A DNA stretch of 64,000 nt from Leptidea sinapis (GCF_905404315.1 NC_066282.1:12424501-12488500), one strand, 5' to 3'. Shown: positions 34,273 to 45,812, numbered from the stretch's first letter. Made by a program: numbers and translations. Notes: generated by a model from the sequence alone, not told the origin.

Positions 34273-35141
34273 TAATGATATATTCATTTATAAATTCAGT
34301 TCAATAATTATCCATTAATTGACAACTAAGATAAAATAGTTTAATTTTTAATGTTTAAATAATGTCAAAAATAAATACTTCCAAAGTAAAAACAGAAACC
34401 GGAACAATTAAAGCTCCTTAATGTTTCATATTATATTAAGATAATAATTTAATTAAAAACCTATGAGTTTATAATAGAACGGAGACAATTCGTACTATGT
34501 CATATCTGCACAGGTAAAACATTGCATTTATGCCCAAATGTCGGATGTGCTCAAATTGCAGAGGACTGAGTAATTTTCATAACGAAAACATGCAAAATAT
34601 CCCTATTTATTTAGACTGTAACTTTTGACAACGTAATTACTTACTTTTGAAAGTTTAAACATCATGTTGCGACAGCTGTCTGTTAATTAAATATGAAAAT
34701 AAATATTAAAACACGCTCTTGTCGTTGTGAAGAGTAATTAACGATTTTGTTAAATATTTTTTTAACTGTTAGTGAACTTTGCCACGCCGTATGTTATATA
34801 ACAGGTGAGTGTTTAATTAATTAGAGAGGGCGCCGGTTCCCCTCGTCTAGCTCAAATTAAATGTGTATTTTGTATTTTTTATTATAACCAACCATTCTGC
34901 TGTAAAATATGAATATAACGATGAGTACAGTCGTGCAGAAAGAGACAAATTATTTAATTTAATTTTGTTACCAAAATTTATGAACGATGTGGGACATGAA
35001 CGCGAGCACTCGGGTTCCATTCAGGCGCGATCATTTTTGCAATTAAGTTTTGTTTATTTTAGAAAAAATTAAATCAAGATCGTACCAGACAAAATTATCA
35101 GAATGACGTCATATTTTTACTAGAACAGATATAATCTTATA
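34273..35141. other. no gene seen
   Basis: A+T-rich, with a 69-codon frame at 34863-35072 of no recognisable kind. Confidence 0.4.
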
Positions 35142-35160
35142 TCTTTAAACGAGCAATTCT

Positions 35161-35214
<54 letters not shown>

Positions 35215-35534
35215 CTGAATCTCGGAAACGGCTCCAACGATTTTCATAAAATTAAGTATGCAGGGGATTTCGGGGGTGATAAATCGATCTAGCTAGGTTT
35301 CAATTTAAAAAAAATGGTTTTATCCAAGTTTGATTGAGAAACAGCTACAATAACATTAGAATACAAAGGTAAATTTCGCCACTGTATACAAGACTATTAT
35401 AGCTCAGATGGGACATTGGGTGATCCGGAAAGCAGAAGACCCCGGTTCGAATCCAGATGTCCTATTAGTTTTTTTTTTGTTCAAGTTTTGTACATTCTTA
35501 AAAATCCGAGCAAGGCTCGGTCGTCCGGATATTA
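35142..35534 (+). mobile_element. Helitron-like element with (TA)25 and a B-box motif
   Basis: Begins A|TCTTTAAACGAGCAATTCTT, then a 50-bp TA tract, then 'ctgaatctcggaaacggctc' and 'agtatgcaggggatttcggg'. Near the 3' end a 6-bp hairpin CCGAGC-AAG-GCTCGG is followed by TCGTCCGGATATTA. A 3' hairpin shortly before the end is a Helitron hallmark, but the final CTRR is not preserved. An internal CCCCGGTTCGAATCCAGATG resembles a Pol III B box. Confidence 0.65.
35163..35212. repeat. (TA)25 microsatellite
   Basis: Twenty-five uninterrupted TA units, lying inside the Helitron-like element close to its 5' end. Confidence 0.95.
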
Positions 35535-36274
35535 ATGTTATTAAACTAATAACTAGATATAGTTGTATATTTTTCTGGGGAATGCCATAGTAAACTCAAA
35601 GAAAGTCTCTATTCTTAACTCAAATAGTGCAATGCCAATATTTTTTTTTGGTTTTAATGAAAGTCATTAAATAGTCGCATATATTTTGGAATACATGAGT
35701 ACAAACGTTTTGATTATCTACTCCGGTAAGTATACCATAAACCACTGTAACAAAAAAATTTGTTTAATTAAAACAAAACACTGTAGCACGCGACTGTACT
35801 ATAAGTCACCCTAATAATTGCGTGAAGCCCGCAAGGTGGGGTTACCGTTATCACTTGTCTACATGACATTACCTTAATAAAGAATTTAACTAACTTTATT
35901 TTTATTAAGACTCCGAGAATATATTATGTATGGTTTAAATTACTAAGAATATATCTGGAATAACCGACTGCTTTTCTCACGGAATGGAATGAGTCAGATA
36001 TATAAATAGTAATATTATGTATTCTACTGTATTCCTAATCTTGATTGATCTAGTCATCTCAGTACATATGTGCATACATTCTGTTGGAGATGTGTAATTA
36101 TTAAAATATGTTTATTTAATTACGGCACTTGCTCCTCTCGCATTCCAATTTGAGAGGTAAGATTGGAACGCCGTGGTTCTGTAGAATTTAATAATTAATT
36201 TTCAAGATTTTTTTAAAGTTAAAGCAAACTTGTATCTGGTTTGAATTTAACGGATAATAATTTGTTTGTATCTA
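35535..36274. other. no gene seen
   Basis: No repeat or coding feature recognised. Confidence 0.4.
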
Positions 36275-36478
36275 TTATTTGGTCTAAATGTTGTGAGACT
36301 TCTTGAGTGTGAATTCTGCCAACTTTGTCTTCAATCAATTCGACACGTGTTTCGCCTTTATACGAGGCATCCTTAGGAGATGTTGACTTGCCAATTTCTG
36401 GCACGAGACGATTGATTTTAGCGGAAATTACACTCAAGAAGGCTCACAATATTTGGATAATTATGGATTTCCGCAAAA
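36275..36478. mobile_element. foldback G, variant copy
   Basis: Left arm with 'ttcgacacgtgtttcgcctt', 'acgaggcatccttagga' and 'ttctggcacgagacg'. The outer inverted blocks 'ttgtgagacttcttgagtgt' and 'acactcaagaaggctcacaa' are complementary but unlike the outer arms of the other G copies. It ends with 'attatggatttccgcaaaat'. The right arm is mostly deleted. A 72-codon frame across it is not a gene. Confidence 0.7.
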
Positions 36479-36694
36479 TATGGAAAATAATATTGAATTA
36501 GCCGTTTTCCATTATTTGAGTTTCAGTGTTGTGTTAATCCATAGTTACCATTTTTTTCGCGAAGGTGTAAATCAGCCGAGCGTAACTAATAAATGGTTGA
36601 CTGAAACTTTGTTCGTCTCGTGCGGTTTAAGGGGTGAGTGACCTGTTAAATGCGTGTTGTTCTAAATAAAAAAATATAACGTAAATATCACTAA

Positions 36695-37033
36695 GGCTGG
36701 GTTGCACTAATTAACATTAGCAATAACGAACATGTTAAAGTACTAGTTAAACAAAAATTTGATGCACCATTTGACATTTTTTAGATGACGTCATAACTTT
36801 AACTGTTAACCTTAACGTCCAATCTTCGCCGGTTTAAAGCTATTGTTAATGTTAAATAAATGCTAAATAGTGATTTGTTCAAGATTTCAAATGAATTTTA
36901 GATATTGACTTGATACTTCACTTTTTAACTTTATGCCAAGGAATACGATAGTGCACACATTCCGCAGTCTATATTAAAGTCAGGGTTACTGTTAACGTCA
37001 AATTTGAATTAAATCCTATCATTCAACCCAGCC
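36695..37033. mobile_element. MITE K, copy 2 (TTAA-type)
   Basis: Ends GGCTGGGTTGCA and its approximate complement (TTCAACCCAGCC). The right flank is TTAA (37034-37037) and the left flank is CTAA (36691-36694). Interior blocks 'caataacgaacatgttaaag', 'agatgacgtcataacttt' and 'acacattccgca' match copy 1 in the same order. About 339 bp, non-coding. Confidence 0.75.
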
Positions 37034-37037
37034 TTAA

Positions 37038-39306
37038 TTTATCTTTGCTCTGTCAAGATGCTGGGCAATGAAGGTAGATGAAGAAAACCATTTTATACTT
37101 GTTAATTAAAATTCTGAACAATTGTCTTAAATAACCAAAATCGTAAGGTTGTTTGTTCTTAAACGTAAGTTGATTTACATGTTTTTTTGCTTCTGATAAA
37201 AGTACAACAATACGCGTACATGCTTTTTGAAAAATATAACCCTTAAATATTATTGCAATAAATTAGATTTCACCTTTTAAAACTAGTATTATGATTAATA
37301 TTAAAGAATGTGTAAACTTTAGTATTAGGATAATATGCCAATTAGATACTAGTAAACTTTATTGGTATTTTTCCAACTCATTTGCTTCGAACGTAAATAA
37401 CTTACTTTTTAATATTAATATACCTAATTGTTTTCTCAGTAAGTTAAACCATATACCATTAAAATTCGACTAAAGTGATCCCACATTGCCCCTTATTTTA
37501 ATACTAACTGCGGAACGCTAAAAATCAAGTTTATTTTATATTACACAAATACAGATGCATAATTATGAGTTTGTGTTTCACGAGTGGTTATTAAGATGGC
37601 AGTGAAGTATTCTGAGAAGGTGCTTGACTTTGTTTTCTTAGAATAAAATCTGATGTTTTGACAGCTTAAATCATTCTTGATGTGCGATTGCGCGTTCTGC
37701 TTATAATAATTTATCTCGGAGCAACTATAATTAATGTGTTGCTTCATAAATTAATAATATAATCGAATTGTGTTACATATCATTGATTGATTAACTGTTA
37801 ATTTAGAAGTGAAAACTTATTTCTTTTTATCAGTTTCGAATGAGAATGCACCGTCACGAGGTTCATTCGTGTAAAGTTGGTTCGGATCTACTAAGACTGA
37901 AGTTTGCACTGAATTAGAAGAAGAAAATATTTTCTTTCAACTGATTAATATTTTAACAAATCAAATAGATATTTATAAACAACGCCTAATAAAGGGAGAA
38001 CGCTTTTGAGATAGCACAATATAGTTTTTCTATAAATCCACAATAGCCAATAGCGATTGTTTATAATATGCCGTCATCGTTTTGACCAATGAGCGTTCAG
38101 TACCCGAGCCCGATCACCTCAGTTGGTCGATTGAATTTTTGTACATTGCGAATAACTTTTTTAAGGTTGATGTCATAAATATTACCATGATACAACTTAC
38201 TTTACATGCTTTTATAGTTAATTCTGTACTTTTACCTACATTAAATTACTGTGGAAAACCAGTTCAGGCACATACGTATGTGTCCCCTAAATAAACAACT
38301 ACCCACGCTTTACTTAACAGGTCCGACTCTTGAAGATAATAAGCTAGACAAATCTGTAGAAATACAACGTAATAAAAAGATTAATATGTTTGATAGAAAC
38401 CTTTATATGGATAAGGCTTACGTCGCGCTGTCTACTGTTAAGATTACAATATGCTACGGCCCATTTCTTATTGGTCTATGTAAATAAGATAATAAAATAT
38501 ATTGCTTGGAGTTAATACGAATCCTTAACTATTCACGTGTAGTAATTTGTATGTTAATACAGCTGATGACTATTTTGATTGCTGTTTCTAATCGAAAGCT
38601 TAATATTTCGTCTTTGATTTGAGGTTCAAAGGTGAATATAGATTCAATTTATATTTATAATTTTTTATCGCTTAAATACTGTGTGTTAAAGGTCAGGCGA
38701 CAGAAGTAGAAACCTAATCAAAGCCAGATTTTTTAATACGAAATAAATCTTCTTTTGTTCAATATTTATATAGTAATAACAGTTCTAAGAAACTATAATA
38801 TATCATTAACTCTGGTAAATTATATTTTAAAGCGCGGACTGACTAGGATTGTAAACGCTACAACCAATAGTACAATATTTGGCTTGATCATGTGGCTAAG
38901 CTGCAAATGGGCATTTATTGTACTGGTTATCTATTGTTTCATCAAAATTTAGATATTAAATTGAATAATTATTCGGTTAAAGTCTTAGAAAAGTACTAGT
39001 TCTATTAAATTCTTTAAAAGAAGAATGTTGTTATCGCTGAAAATTCAGAGATTTTTGACTCCAAAGTTTAGTTTTGGGAAGCAACTTCAAAATTTTTTAT
39101 TGGATATTTCAAAGTACATAAAAATATTCTATTCAGTCCAATATTATCTTTAAGTCGTTCTTTGTGCACTGTATTTTTTGTGTCGAAATATTTTCATTGC
39201 GTTACGTTGTAATCGACTCTCTAAGAAACCAAGTTTTGTGGATATTGAGGTACGACCGCGCCTTAACTGACCGCTTTCATTTGCTCTACTTGATCCGACT
39301 TCACCT
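37038..39306. other. A+T-rich DNA, no gene seen
   Basis: Several frames of 60-78 codons exist (for example 38082-38294 overlapping 38251-38487). They are A+T-rich, without motifs, and not conserved in frame with one another. No repeat family recognised. Confidence 0.45.
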
Positions 39307-39730
39307 TGAATGAATGAATGAAGTCTTTATTGCAAGCAAACTAAAAAGGTACATTTTTATCTTTTGCTACAACTTAATATACTAAATGACTATAATTATA
39401 TTTCACCTAATATATATATATGTTAATCATTGCTCGCTTGTCTGCCGACATAGGCCTCCTCTAGATCTCTACACAGTTTCCTGTCGTAACTTATTCTTCT
39501 CCATGTTAGTCCAGCAATCTTTTTGAAATCATCTTCCCATCATATCGTTTTCTCCCTCTATTTCTTTTTCCATATCTTGGATACCACTCTATAATGTAAT
39601 TTGTCCATTTATCTTCTTTGCTTCTGCTGCAGCTGCTTAATTGTTTTTTCCACACTTTCCGTTTTTGTTTTCTTTCTTATGGTTGTTATTCTTGCTTCAT
39701 CTTGCTTTCATATTTTCAACATGCTGCGCT
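39307..39730 (-). pseudogene. RTE-type LINE 3' end, second lineage
   Basis: Minus-strand remnants in order: EHGIERSMLKI, RKKTKTESVEKTIKQLQ, KWTNYIIEWYPRYGKRNRGR, then after a frameshift WEDDFKKIAGLTWRRISYDR and LEEAYVGRQ. The RGR..RWEDDI..IAG..W...A.DR..W..LEEAY order is the C-terminal end of RTE-clade reverse transcriptases. The 3' UTR ends in AATAAAG and four TTCA/TGAA units (39307-39322). It is clearly different from the RTE tail at 4626, so two RTE lineages are represented. Confidence 0.8.
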
Positions 39731-40739
39731 CAATCCCATGTTCGCAGTCGACTTCACTTTAGCTAGCGTTAAATAGCCGAGTGTCGTAGCTCAGTGTTAT
39801 CAAAATACTCAGCTAATATAATAAATTATGACTTAAAAATACAATGTCGTCTGTCGCCGACAAGGACGGCACAAAGAAGCGAAACTTTATTGCATAAAGA
39901 GTTAAATAATGAAAGAAAAAGCCATGAATGACAATTATTTATAATTGACAGAAAGGATAAACGAAACTGCTGATTGCAATGGATATTCAAATTTCAATCG
40001 ACTCGGATGTATGAAGTGGAGAAAGAGATAGGTGAAAGCGAGATAGAAGATCACGCACACTGAAGCGGGGAGCGCGCGGCAGTTGCCACTCTGTATACCT
40101 ATTTGAAATCGTGTAACAGTTTTAAATCTGACGCTCTCATGTAACGCTAAAAATTTGACGCTTCTCACGGATATATTGGCGAGGCGTCGTATGACATCTT
40201 CGCTTCAAAATATTACTTTACTTAATCAACTATAATAACCTTTGTTTTTGTAGAAAATTGGACATGTATTCATTGAATGACACAAAATTAAAATTAATCA
40301 ACTTCGCTAACATCTTTTAAATTTATTATTATCAAACCTGCTTCAACTATGTGAGTAGTACTTAAAGTTTCAGAGTTGTGTAACCCGAGGAATGAAAGAA
40401 CTGCGTATTCCGAAAAGCAACTAAACTTCAAAACTAGTTAACAATACTATTACGTACGAGTTAGCTCGTTAACGTGTCGAAAAAAGTTACAGGAACCACA
40501 TATAGAGAGAAGCATGCGTTTTTTCGCAGAGGAAATTCTCGTTACTAATGAGTTAGATTGTTAACTGGCGCCCTGCGACCGCCTTTGTGCCAGCTGCTCT
40601 TGTTTAGTTCCGAGTTGAAAATTTAATTAACATTAAATATATAAACGTGGAAAACTATTCGCACATAAACCTGTATTCATAATAATCGTATAGAAAGACA
40701 TTATCACTTATCAACTGTAGGTACCTACATATTAAATTA
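39731..40739. other. no gene seen
   Basis: A 77-codon minus-strand frame (39935-40168) has no motif. The section at about 40020-40110 is G+C-richer. Confidence 0.4.
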
Positions 40740-40930
40740 TAATTGAAATGTTTTGTAAAACGATGAAAACAAAAATCTTGATTTAAAAGAGTCGCAGTGA
40801 GTTTCTTCCTATTTCTTCTATTTTTTTTTGACATAAGTGTCATTTCTGTGACCTACACGAATAAGTGATTTTGATTTGATTTGATTACCGTGGCCAACAT
40901 GAATGAATGATTTTGATTTGATTTGATTAA
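40740..40930 (+). mobile_element. LINE 3' end, family E, copy 5
   Basis: 'tttgacataagtgtcatttc', 'gtgacctacacgaataagtg' and a GATTTT-GATTT-GATT tail. The tail section then repeats once ('aatgattttgatttgatttg') about 45 bp on, like a second priming or a slipped duplication. Confidence 0.75.
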
Positions 40931-41054
40931 CTGGATTGAAAACAAGTCCATAATTTAACAGATCATAGTCGAAATATGGGTTTTAGGGTTATCGATAAAA
41001 TTGAATCGTGAACCTTAACCTTTTTTCCTACAGTCATAATAAACAAGTAGGTTG

Positions 41055-41310
41055 AAATTCAAAGTCAAATTCAAAAACACTTTATTCGTCTAGGTCACGT
41101 AAATGACACTTAAATGTCAAAAAATAAAAATATTTTTTCTTATTGAATTAACCGCTACTTCGTAAATCGTTGAGCCAATGAGAAGAAGTAGCAAGAAACT
41201 GATTGCCACTCTTTTAAGTCAAGATTCACATTTTAATTGTTTTACAAATCATTTCAATTACAATATATGCAAAGTGACGCAATTAAAATACTCAAATGTC
41301 AAAAACTGAA
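41055..41310 (-). mobile_element. LINE 3' end, family E, copy 6
   Basis: Minus-strand copy: 'ttgccactcttttaagtc', 'gagaagaagtagcaagaaac' and 'cgctacttcgtaaa', with the tail facing copy 5 across about 125 bp. Confidence 0.8.
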
Positions 41311-41644
41311 AGTTCTGATTCGCTTGAACATGTACCTGTTATCATTTTATTAGACACTGACGGCTTAACAAATAAACTTAGTATAAAGTTATACCTAAGA
41401 ACAAATCAAGAATATGCAAAATGTTTACAAATAGTGATTGGTTTATTCGGACGTATAACGTTTCCCGCGTTTATTTGCAAAACTTCAGAAATATTAATGT
41501 ATTGACAGATATCAATCAATATTTTCCATATTCTTTAATTTGAGTGGTGACAGTACACCACTTGTATTATTAGGAAAGAATTATCAGGAAAGTGGGTTAT
41601 GAATCAATTTTGTCAATGGTATAATTAGAATAGCGTCTTTTTCC
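41311..41644. other. no gene seen
   Basis: A 69-codon frame (41296-41505) starts inside the E copy and shows no motif. Confidence 0.35.
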
Positions 41645-41845
41645 GTAGGTAGTGAAATTACTAGCCCAGTAATTTGTGATTAAGTATTAACATCTTGTCT
41701 CAAAGTAACGAGTGAAATCACCATGTTGCTTAGTTTTTGGGTTTTACAATAATCCTGAGATACTTTTGTTGTTAAGGGCAAGGTCTAACACTTACTATCA
41801 GATGTACGTCTTGCTCGTGTCGTGACTTTTTCTCATAAAGTAAAG
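41645..41845 (-). repeat. family A repeat, degraded inverted copy
   Basis: 'tagtgaaattactagcccag', 'aacatcttgtctcaaagtaa', 'gggttttacaataatcctga' and 'cgtcttgctcgtgtcgtgac' appear in reversed family order. Strongly diverged. Confidence 0.6.
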
Positions 41846-41994
41846 TAAACTTTACCAAAGTATGTTTAAGAGCGAATATCCAATAGAAATGAAAATCATT
41901 TTATCCAATCTATAGATTCAAAAGATCCGCTTTGGCGTAAAATGACCTGAAATGTTTGGTATATAATGGTAGACTTACAATTATCTTTATAATA

Positions 41995-42180
41995 ATAATA
42001 TTGACTTACTTTCACACAAATTATTTTGCTCCAAACTAGGCATAGCCTGTACTATGGGCGCAAGACAACTATATATTTAATACAATATACATACTTAAAC
42101 ATAAATAAATACTTAAATATCATACATACCTATCCATGACTTGGAAATAAACATCTATATTCATCATATATAGGTCGTCA
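41995..42180 (-). mobile_element. tRNA-derived SINE F, copy 4, promoter deleted
   Basis: Body blocks 'cacacaaattattttgctcc', 'atagcctgtactatgggcgc' and 'atctatattcatcatata' are intact. They then join directly to TAGGTCGTC, the extreme 5' end. The B box and most of the tRNA head are missing. Confidence 0.8.
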
Positions 42181-43240
42181 ATTTATTATTATAATTTATT
42201 TATTCTTTATAACACTCTTATTATTTATAAACTAAATTTTTGAAAGGCTTTAGTCCTAATAGTCTAGCATCACTTACAAATTTTAATTTAAATAAGCAAT
42301 TTATCAATTCATAACACATCATTTTGTTCATTCAATCCCCACACTAATAGTTATATTAAAATATATTACTGTCAGCCGCTCGCCAAGATACACGCTTCAG
42401 ATAAATTCCATTCATTTTTCTCTCGCTCACGAGCTGTCAACGAATAAAACGGTTCCACTGTCTTTTTGTGCTTGCAAGTGAAGGAATTACAACATTAATC
42501 AGTCGAAATGAACCCTTTAGCGAAATGTCAAAAGGTTTACTCGGAGCTGTGTGTATAGAGTCGAGTTTATCCGTTATGGAAACAAAAGAATGCTCGCTTG
42601 TAAATGCTAACTCGCTATCACGATCTGCGCGTGTTTTGCACCTCAAACGGACGCACGCAGCTCGTTCCTGAGATAAGCGAAGGCTTTGTGTAACCAGCAT
42701 TTCACCGTCGCCTACGTTTAATAGCGAGACGTTAAACGAGATGAGTTTTTTTTTTGTTTCGTTGAGGATACTGTCCTTAAGGTAATTTGTTTTATACAGG
42801 GTTATAAAAACAACATTACGATGTAACATTATTTTGAGTGTTGAATTTCCTGCTTGACAAGTGTGGTAGTTTAAATGTTGTCATTGCACTTGCTTTCAAC
42901 TTTAAAAAAAAATGTGTATACCAGAGTACACAAGTAAGAAGTGAAAGTTCTTTATGATATATCTTTTTCTGCTATTTACAACTTCACAGAAATTATTCTT
43001 TACGTGGTGACGTAAAGAATAAGGTATACTGAACTTTGATAAAAAAACAACATTACGCGAAATCGTGACGACATTGCTATAAAATTTCTCGCATACGTCG
43101 ATAAAAAATTTCACTTTAAAAAATGTAAAAATATATGTGTAACTAATTCCTTTCACCAATATACTAAATTATTGCAAAAGATTGATTTGATTTTTGCTTG
43201 ATTTTTTATTAATTTATCAATAAAATATTAATTGAATTAG
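42181..43240. other. single-copy-looking DNA with a 130-codon frame
   Basis: From about 42360 to 42830 the sequence is G+C-richer and stop-poor on both strands: 130 codons on the minus strand (42437-42829) overlapping 67 on the plus strand (42468-42671). The minus product has no domain I recognise. Open frames on both strands suggest composition, not coding. Confidence 0.35.
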
Positions 43241-43708
43241 GAGTTACTTTGCGGAAATCCATAATTATACAAATGATTTAAGTTTTCTTTAGTGTTAATT
43301 CCGCCAATATTTGTTTTTAAAACAATTTGACACGTGTTTCGCCTCTACACGAGGCATCCTCAGGACGTGTTGTTCTTAAGGTGACGAGCGCAGTTGTAGT
43401 GCCTCTCAGAATTTTTGAGTTTTTCAAGACTCCTGAGCACTACTGCATTGTAATGGCTAGGGCATAAAAAAAATTAAACATAAGCATTATATATATTGGA
43501 AAGTATTTTTATTTGACTAAAGAAAATTATTATCTTTCTAAATATTGTATTCGACAATTAGCACATGTGCTATGAGTCTCGTGCCAGATTTTGGCGAGAC
43601 AACACGTCCTGAGGATGCCTCGTGTAGAGGCGAAACACGTGTCGAATTGTTTTAAAAACAAATATTGGCGGAATTAACACTAAAGAAAACTTAAATCATT
43701 TGTATAAC
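43241..43708. mobile_element. foldback G with nested A fragment
   Basis: Left arm 43241-43374: 'tttgcggaaatccataatta', 'cgccaatatttgtttttaaa', 'cgaggcatcctcaggacgtg'. Right arm 43575-43708 is the inverse, starting GTCTCGTGCCAGATTTTGGC. The arms are about 115-130 bp and nearly identical. The ~200-bp core starts with a piece of family A in minus orientation. Confidence 0.85.
43375..43470 (-). repeat. family A fragment inside foldback G
   Basis: 'ggtgacgagcgcagttgtag', 'cctctcagaatttttgagtt' and 'ctactgcattgtaatgg' match the centre of family A, inverted. The left junction falls exactly after CAGGACGTGTTGT of the G arm. Confidence 0.8.
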
Positions 43709-43996
43709 AAAATATTTGTTACGACTACATGTGTGAGTTTACAAAGTTTAATACTGGTTGCATGGGAAAGCCAGTGAATAAGGGTGCTATTAGGTCCGCC
43801 GATGCGAACAAATATTTTAACTTGATTAGGATATGAGGGTTCGGGAGACACCTGTGCCCGAACGACTTTTGGCGTGCATTGTTTTAACTTGGGTCGTAAC
43901 AGGAAAACTTTTATCGTAGATCTGATGCGGGTGAAGAAGGTTCGCCAACTTTATAATAGAATCATTTTTAAGTATCGTTTTATTATTTAAGCATTT

Positions 43997-44413
43997 TTAA
44001 GGTGAAAGGGTGCAATTTTGTAAGTTTAAGAATATGAAATTAAGGAAGAGAAAATTTGATAAGAAATATTTCTTGTACAGTGTTATGTATTGACATCTAG
44101 TCTGAATTAAATATTTGTTAACAATCATTGTCACTGTGACATTAAGTGCCATATAATTTATAATAATTTCATGGCACTTAATGCTCTCATTACTGACAGT
44201 TTTGTTGTCATCAAAGTCAAATAAACTATCTTCAATTAGGCTTAAACTAAACGCTTTTGAATTGTCACTATAAATATTTCTTTTTAATACTAAATCTATC
44301 ATATTATGTTCGAAAAAAGTAGAGCTCGTGAGAAGAACATACAAGAAACTTAACGAGTATTTTTGAACAGCATTGAATACATAACAAATTAGTATGTAAG
44401 GTGCTGCATCCAA
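43997..44413 (-). other. 138-codon open frame of unknown status
   Basis: This is the longest open frame in the window, starting MDAAPYILICYVFNAVQKYS. It has hydrophobic stretches at about residues 5-30 and again near the end (FLSNFLFLNFIFLNL), with a more polar middle (SLIEDSLFDFDDNKTVSNES). I recognise no family. Composition is A+T-driven (many Ile, Asn, Tyr, Leu, Phe). In A+T-rich DNA of 64 kb one frame of this size is not very surprising. No splice, promoter or poly-A context argues for it. It could be a chance frame, an orphan small gene or one exon. Confidence 0.2.
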
Positions 44414-44626
44414 TATATGAATCGTGTTTAAATAATATAAAATACTTTACAAAAACAAATAATAAACTATATGGATATAAATTATTCTATATTGGATTGA
44501 TCAATATTTAGAGCTTGAACTCATTGTTTGTGTAAGGATACTTCGTGAACATGATGGTCGTGATTATTGCCACAATTAGTAATCGCATCCAACACATACA
44601 TACAATCATGTGTTCACTTCTTCAGG

Positions 44627-44858
44627 TTTTTGTAATGAAAATAAGGGACGAGACGAGCAGGACGTTCAGCTGATGGTAATTACCCTGACCCTGCCCACTA
44701 CAATGCAGTGCCTCTAAGGATTCTTCAAAAACACAACTGCGCTCATCACCTTGAGACATAAGATGTTAAGTCACATTTCACTAGCTACGGCGCCCTTCAG
44801 ACCGAAACACAGTAATGCTCACACATTACTGCATCTTGTGCAAAGGAGCCGCCCGCCG
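44627..44858 (+). repeat. family A repeat, copy 5 (internally deleted)
   Basis: 'gtaatgaaaataagggacga', 'gcaggacgttcagctgatgg', 'cttgagacataagatgttaa' and 'gcgcccttcagaccgaaaca', then 'tgcatcttgtgcaaagg'. Two internal deletions: one after 'cttcaaaaacac' and one that joins 'actgcatc' to 'ttgtgcaaagg'. Confidence 0.85.
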
Positions 44859-45299
44859 GATTCACAAACCTTAATAATGAACAGCTTCGCCATTTATATT
44901 CATATAACGAATTAACATTAATATTTGTGTAGTTTATAACAGAACTGAATAACTCGGCTCCATAAACTCTCATTTATGAAGGTCGATTTTATAGCATCTT
45001 AAACGTGAATAACATTTATCGACGCGTAATAGTAGTCTCTAGAGATAATAAACACAACTTATTACTATTATAACTTCGTAATGGTTCTTAACGTTCAATT
45101 TAAAATTTGATAAAGTTTTGAGGTTATAAATAATTATTATGGTTTTTTTCTCTCGTTAAGCTGTAGCAGATGTGGTGTTTTATAGATCTAGTCTTGTCTA
45201 ATCTTCAGGGAAAATCTGAAATGTTTTTCTGGAAGATTTTATTGATGACAATTTTTTTTTAATAAAGAGCCTATGTGATTTGGTGGGAACCACAGTGGA
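44859..45299. other. no gene seen
   Basis: A+T-rich with no recognised feature. Confidence 0.4.
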
Positions 45300-45664
45300 G
45301 CTTTTTTGTTTGTTTTGGAAAAGGTGGACAAACGAGTGTACAGGTCACCTGGTGTTAAGTGATCACCGCCACCCACATTCTCTTGCAACACAGCAAGCGT
45401 TGCCCAACTTTAAGGAAGGTGTAAGCGCTTTTTTTAAAGTACCTACCCATGTCGTATGTTTCCAAAAACACCACACAAGGAAGCTCATTCCACAGCTTTC
45501 TAGTACGTACAGATGGTTGGTATCCTAAGAGGGATGATATCCTAATTTGTGGCGTGTCGTGCGAAGGTGGAATTCGGCGGCAGAAGTCAAGTAAAACAGC
45601 TCATTCGAACACTCCCCGTGATACATGCGGTAGAAGATGTATTATTTTTAATGGTGCTTGGTAG
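45300..45664 (+). repeat. family B repeat, longest copy
   Basis: Extends beyond the other copies: after 'gtgtcgtgcgaaggtggaat' it continues 'tcggcggcagaagtcaagta', 'acactccccgtgatacatgc' and 'ggtagaagatgt'. It shows that B is at least 360 bp. Two overlapping frames across it are incidental. Confidence 0.8.
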
Positions 45665-45671
45665 CTGGTGA

Positions 45672-45812
45672 ACTTAATTACTGGGTTAATCGGATTCACC
45701 ATCTTATGTCTCAAAGTGTCGCGCATTTGTGATGCCGCGATTTTGTTATTCAAGACTCTGACAGACACTGATTGTTACTGCATTGTAACGGGCATTTTTT
45801 CTCATAAAAATA
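45672..45812 (-). repeat. family A repeat, inverted partial copy
   Basis: 'taattactgggttaatcg', 'catcttatgtctcaaagtgt', 'ttattcaagactctgacag' and 'gttactgcattgtaacgggc' in reversed family order, directly after family B. Confidence 0.7.

Noticed and set aside
35408..35590. 60-codon frame beginning MGHWVIRKAEDPGSNP as a gene
   Set aside because: It is inside a Helitron-like repeat and overlaps the B-box-like motif.
36219..36437. 72-codon minus-strand frame that looks protein-like
   Set aside because: It translates the arm of foldback G. The same DNA recurs at 13570, 43241 and 58550 without the frame being kept.
42437..42829. 130-codon minus-strand frame as a gene
   Set aside because: A second frame is open on the opposite strand over the same bases, the product has no motif, and the open character follows from the locally higher G+C content.
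45280..45664. Two overlapping plus-strand frames of 82 and 71 codons
   Set aside because: Both translate family B, whose other copies do not keep these frames.
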